From: Avidesulfovibrio sp964369685
GTDB taxonomy: Bacteria > Desulfobacterota > Desulfovibrionia > Desulfovibrionales > Desulfovibrionaceae
DNA: 64,000 nucleotides
Reading direction: 5' to 3'
Assembly (NCBI GenBank): GCA_964369685.1
Contig: CAYJFB010000002.1
Coordinates: forward strand, 124,001-188,000
Numbering within the stretch: position 1 is the stretch's first letter; each line of letters opens with the position of its first letter. Position numbers and translations under genes: made by a program. Under the pieces are notes generated by a model, which was not told the DNA's origin, did no database searches, and was given only the letters and a program-made list of their open reading frames with translations. Positions 62,299-64,000 of this stretch are shown in pieces.

Positions 62299-62982
62299 TC
62301 AAGGATGATTTGAGGATGTACGGCGTGAAAAACGTCGACGTTTCAGCGAGGTTTTGCGTTGAGTGAGATCGACGCTGTGGAAAATCATTTCAGGTATTTG
62401 TTGCATTTTCAAATACAATTCACGCCCTATCCATGCGTCTGTTGCAGCGTAAAAAATTTGTGGCACACTGAGTTCTGATTTCTCCCAATTTGAGCACTGC
62501 GCCCCTTTACTGAGCCGTCCTCCCAAAAAATTGGCAGCCAAGGAACGCAAACCTTGTGTTTTCAATCCCATATGCCGCGCGGTCAATCCCAAGTCAATAA
62601 GTCCTGCAGGCGTAAAAGAAAAACGGCGTTGCAACAGACGCATGTCATCCGCAATGGCAACTCCAACCTTTAAACAATTCTCGTCGGCAAGCAAATCCGC
62701 AAGCCGTCCATGTAAAGGCACCTCTTTCAATCGCACAAGCACCACAGCATTGGCACCCGCCAATTGTAACAACGATGCCGGGTACGTCTGCTTACCTCGC
62801 TCAAAACACGGACGCATTTCTGTATCAAAACCAAGAACAGTGTCCGCAGACAACAAATCAAGCGCAGCATCCAACTCATCAAGACGCTCTACAAGATGCA
62901 CAGGGCCTTCATATCGAATGATCGGCAAGGCATTAATGGCCTCTTTGCTCCAGGCCCCTTTATATTTTGTCAATGAATCCAT
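62299..62982 (-). CDS. 3'-5' exonuclease domain protein (DEDDy, RNase D-like)
   Basis: 227 residues. DEDD motifs are visible: Exo I FDTEMRP near 53, Exo II GVAIADDMRLL near 112, and Exo III YAATDAWIGREL near 185 (the Tyr makes it DEDDy). No HRDC domain follows; the C-terminus is basic (KRRRFSRR). It probably trims RNA. The start at ATG 62982 is 2 bases after the mnmE stop, so it is likely translationally coupled. An upstream extension to 63000 overlaps mnmE. Confidence 0.85.
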   Translation of the reverse strand: MDSLTKYKGAWSKEAINALPIIRYEGPVHLVERLDELDAALDLLSADTVLGFDTEMRPCFERGKQTYPASLLQLAGANAVVLVRLKEVPLHGRLADLLADENCLKVGVAIADDMRLLQRRFSFTPAGLIDLGLTARHMGLKTQGLRSLAANFLGGRLSKGAQCSNWEKSELSVPQIFYAATDAWIGRELYLKMQQIPEMIFHSVDLTQRKTSLKRRRFSRRTSSNHP

Positions 62983-62984
62983 AC

Positions 62985-64000
62985 TTATTTGCCAATACAA
63001 AAAGATTCAAAAATATGATTTAAAACGTCTTCTGCCGTACCAAGCCCTATTAATTCAGCCAGAGCCCACGCGGCTTCCTCAAGACGCACTACACACAATT
63101 CATACGGCACATCGGCTTGCATGTCTTCAATCAGCGCAGACAACGCCTTGTGGGCTTGTGTCAATTGATGGGCTTGACGCGCGTTGGGAGCCAACTCATC
63201 TGTATCGGGTTCGACGCCACCACCACTCTGTGCCAAGAGTTGCGTACGTAACACCTCGGCAAGCTCTTCAATACCCACACCATTGCGCGCTGACACAACA
63301 ACTCGTTCAAGACAAGAAAAACACTGCCACACCGCACAACTTGAACTGTTTTCAGGCAACACACAGTCTGCCTTGTTCCAAACCAAAACAATTTTTTGTG
63401 GATCAAGATCGGCAACAAGCAAACGGTGTTCTTCAACAAGCCCCACACAACCATCAACCAATACCACAACAAGATCGGCATGTTGAACTTGTTCTTGTCC
63501 CATACGGATGCCTGCTGCTTCCACAGCATCACAACAAGTCGTATCACGCAAGCCGGCAGTGTCAACAACCCGCACAGGCAAACCGTTCAACACCACTCGT
63601 TCTTCCAAAAAATCACGTGTGGTTCCCGGCAAGGGCGTAACAATAGCGCGTTCTCTTCCCAAAAGCGCATTCAGTAAACTTGATTTGCCTGCATTAACAG
63701 GTCCTGCCAACGCAATCACCGCCCCCTCACGCCAACAACGCGTGCGCTCAACACCGGCAAGTAACGCTTGCAACGCATGACAACATTCGTTCAGCGCGTG
63801 GATCATGCGTTGTTTATCTATATCTTCGACTTCATCTTCAGGAAAATCAACAGCCAAACAAAGCTGTGCCCGAACAGATTCAAGCTGTTCACGCAACGCT
63901 TCCACTCGTTGTGTCAAGAGTCCTTTGAGTTTGCCAAGCGCAAGCCGAGCACCTTGAACAGACGGCGCCGCCACCAGTTCGGCCACGGCCTCAGCTTGAC
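62985..64000 (-). CDS. mnmE: tRNA modification GTPase MnmE, C-terminal part (partial)
   Basis: The visible 338 residues hold the end of the tetrahydrofolate-binding part (QAEAVAELVAAPSVQGARLALGKLKG), the helical domain, and the G domain: G1 GPVNAGKSSLLNALLG, G2 TRDFLEE, G3 DTAGLRDT, G4 VWNKAD. The C-terminus FESFCIGK is the MnmE signature whose Cys takes part in the U34 modification. The 5' end lies beyond the right edge. With MnmG it makes cmnm5U34 in tRNA. Confidence 0.95.
   Translation of the reverse strand, partial: QAEAVAELVAAPSVQGARLALGKLKGLLTQRVEALREQLESVRAQLCLAVDFPEDEVEDIDKQRMIHALNECCHALQALLAGVERTRCWREGAVIALAGPVNAGKSSLLNALLGRERAIVTPLPGTTRDFLEERVVLNGLPVRVVDTAGLRDTTCCDAVEAAGIRMGQEQVQHADLVVVLVDGCVGLVEEHRLLVADLDPQKIVLVWNKADCVLPENSSSCAVWQCFSCLERVVVSARNGVGIEELAEVLRTQLLAQSGGGVEPDTDELAPNARQAHQLTQAHKALSALIEDMQADVPYELCVVRLEEAAWALAELIGLGTAEDVLNHIFESFCIGK

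Noticed and set aside
62531..63640. Long plus-strand open frame of 369 codons
   Set aside because: It lies opposite mnmE and the exonuclease gene, both with strong family motifs; it has no ribosome site and its protein is low-complexity. It is a shadow.

Overview
The window reads as a chromosomal segment of a moderately AT-rich member of the Desulfovibrionaceae or a close relative (flagellated, anaerobic, sulfate/sulfite-reducer type). This is inferred from gene content, not from a database search: an adenylate kinase with a Desulfovibrio-style long LID, a CbiK cobaltochelatase, a siroheme decarboxylase (alternative haem route), a tungstate-binding protein, an aconitase X pair, a Csd4-like cell-shape carboxypeptidase, a LapG-like protease next to a degenerate HD-GYP receptor, and the gene order fliR-flhB-flhA-flhF-flhG-fliA-cheY-fliL-motB. 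I see no rRNA, complete tRNA, CRISPR array, insertion sequence or prophage.

Layout. 1-10.5 kb is housekeeping and metabolism: the start of a Tat-exported DUF362 protein, phosphomannomutase, aconitase X large and small subunits, adk, a nitroreductase, ruvX-mltG, an unrecognised protein, a beta-hydroxyacid dehydrogenase, a HIT protein and holB. 10.6-13.4 kb is a LapG-like protease with a membrane receptor whose HD-GYP domain has lost its metal ligands. 13.5-16.4 kb (minus strand) is cbiB-cobT-cobS. 16.7-22.2 kb has a diguanylate cyclase, a Csd4-like peptidase, a family 9 glycosyltransferase and two small helical proteins. 22.3-28.6 kb is a type I secretion system (TolC, C39-like ABC exporter, HlyD) behind a good sigma-54 promoter and a long structured leader, followed by a small secreted Asp-rich repeat protein. 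28.7-30.6 kb (minus strand) has a VKOR-thioredoxin fusion and a TPR lipoprotein. 31.0-40.4 kb is a glycogen/alpha-glucan operon with a giant synthase-phosphorylase fusion. 40.9-43.2 kb has an AT-rich membrane ORF and mlaE-mlaF without mlaD. 43.2-52.6 kb is the flagellar export/regulation block. 52.6-57 kb has cbiK, ispA, dxs and a siroheme decarboxylase. 57.4-62.3 kb has tupA, a divergent NtrC-type regulator and an AT-rich diguanylate cyclase. 62.3-64 kb (minus strand) has a 3'-5' exonuclease and the 3' part of mnmE.

How it may work together. The LapG-like protease, degenerate HD-GYP receptor, type I exporter and two diguanylate cyclases look like parts of a c-di-GMP-controlled surface-adhesin system, although no giant adhesin is visible here. 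The glycan genes give a complete make/trim/phosphorolyse set for storage glucan; only branching enzyme and ADP-glucose pyrophosphorylase are missing from the window. Two further themes stand out. One is a dispersed palindromic repeat whose flanks and loop are conserved while the hairpin arms are completely different. The other is a recurrent pattern of strong intergenic hairpins without U-tracts.
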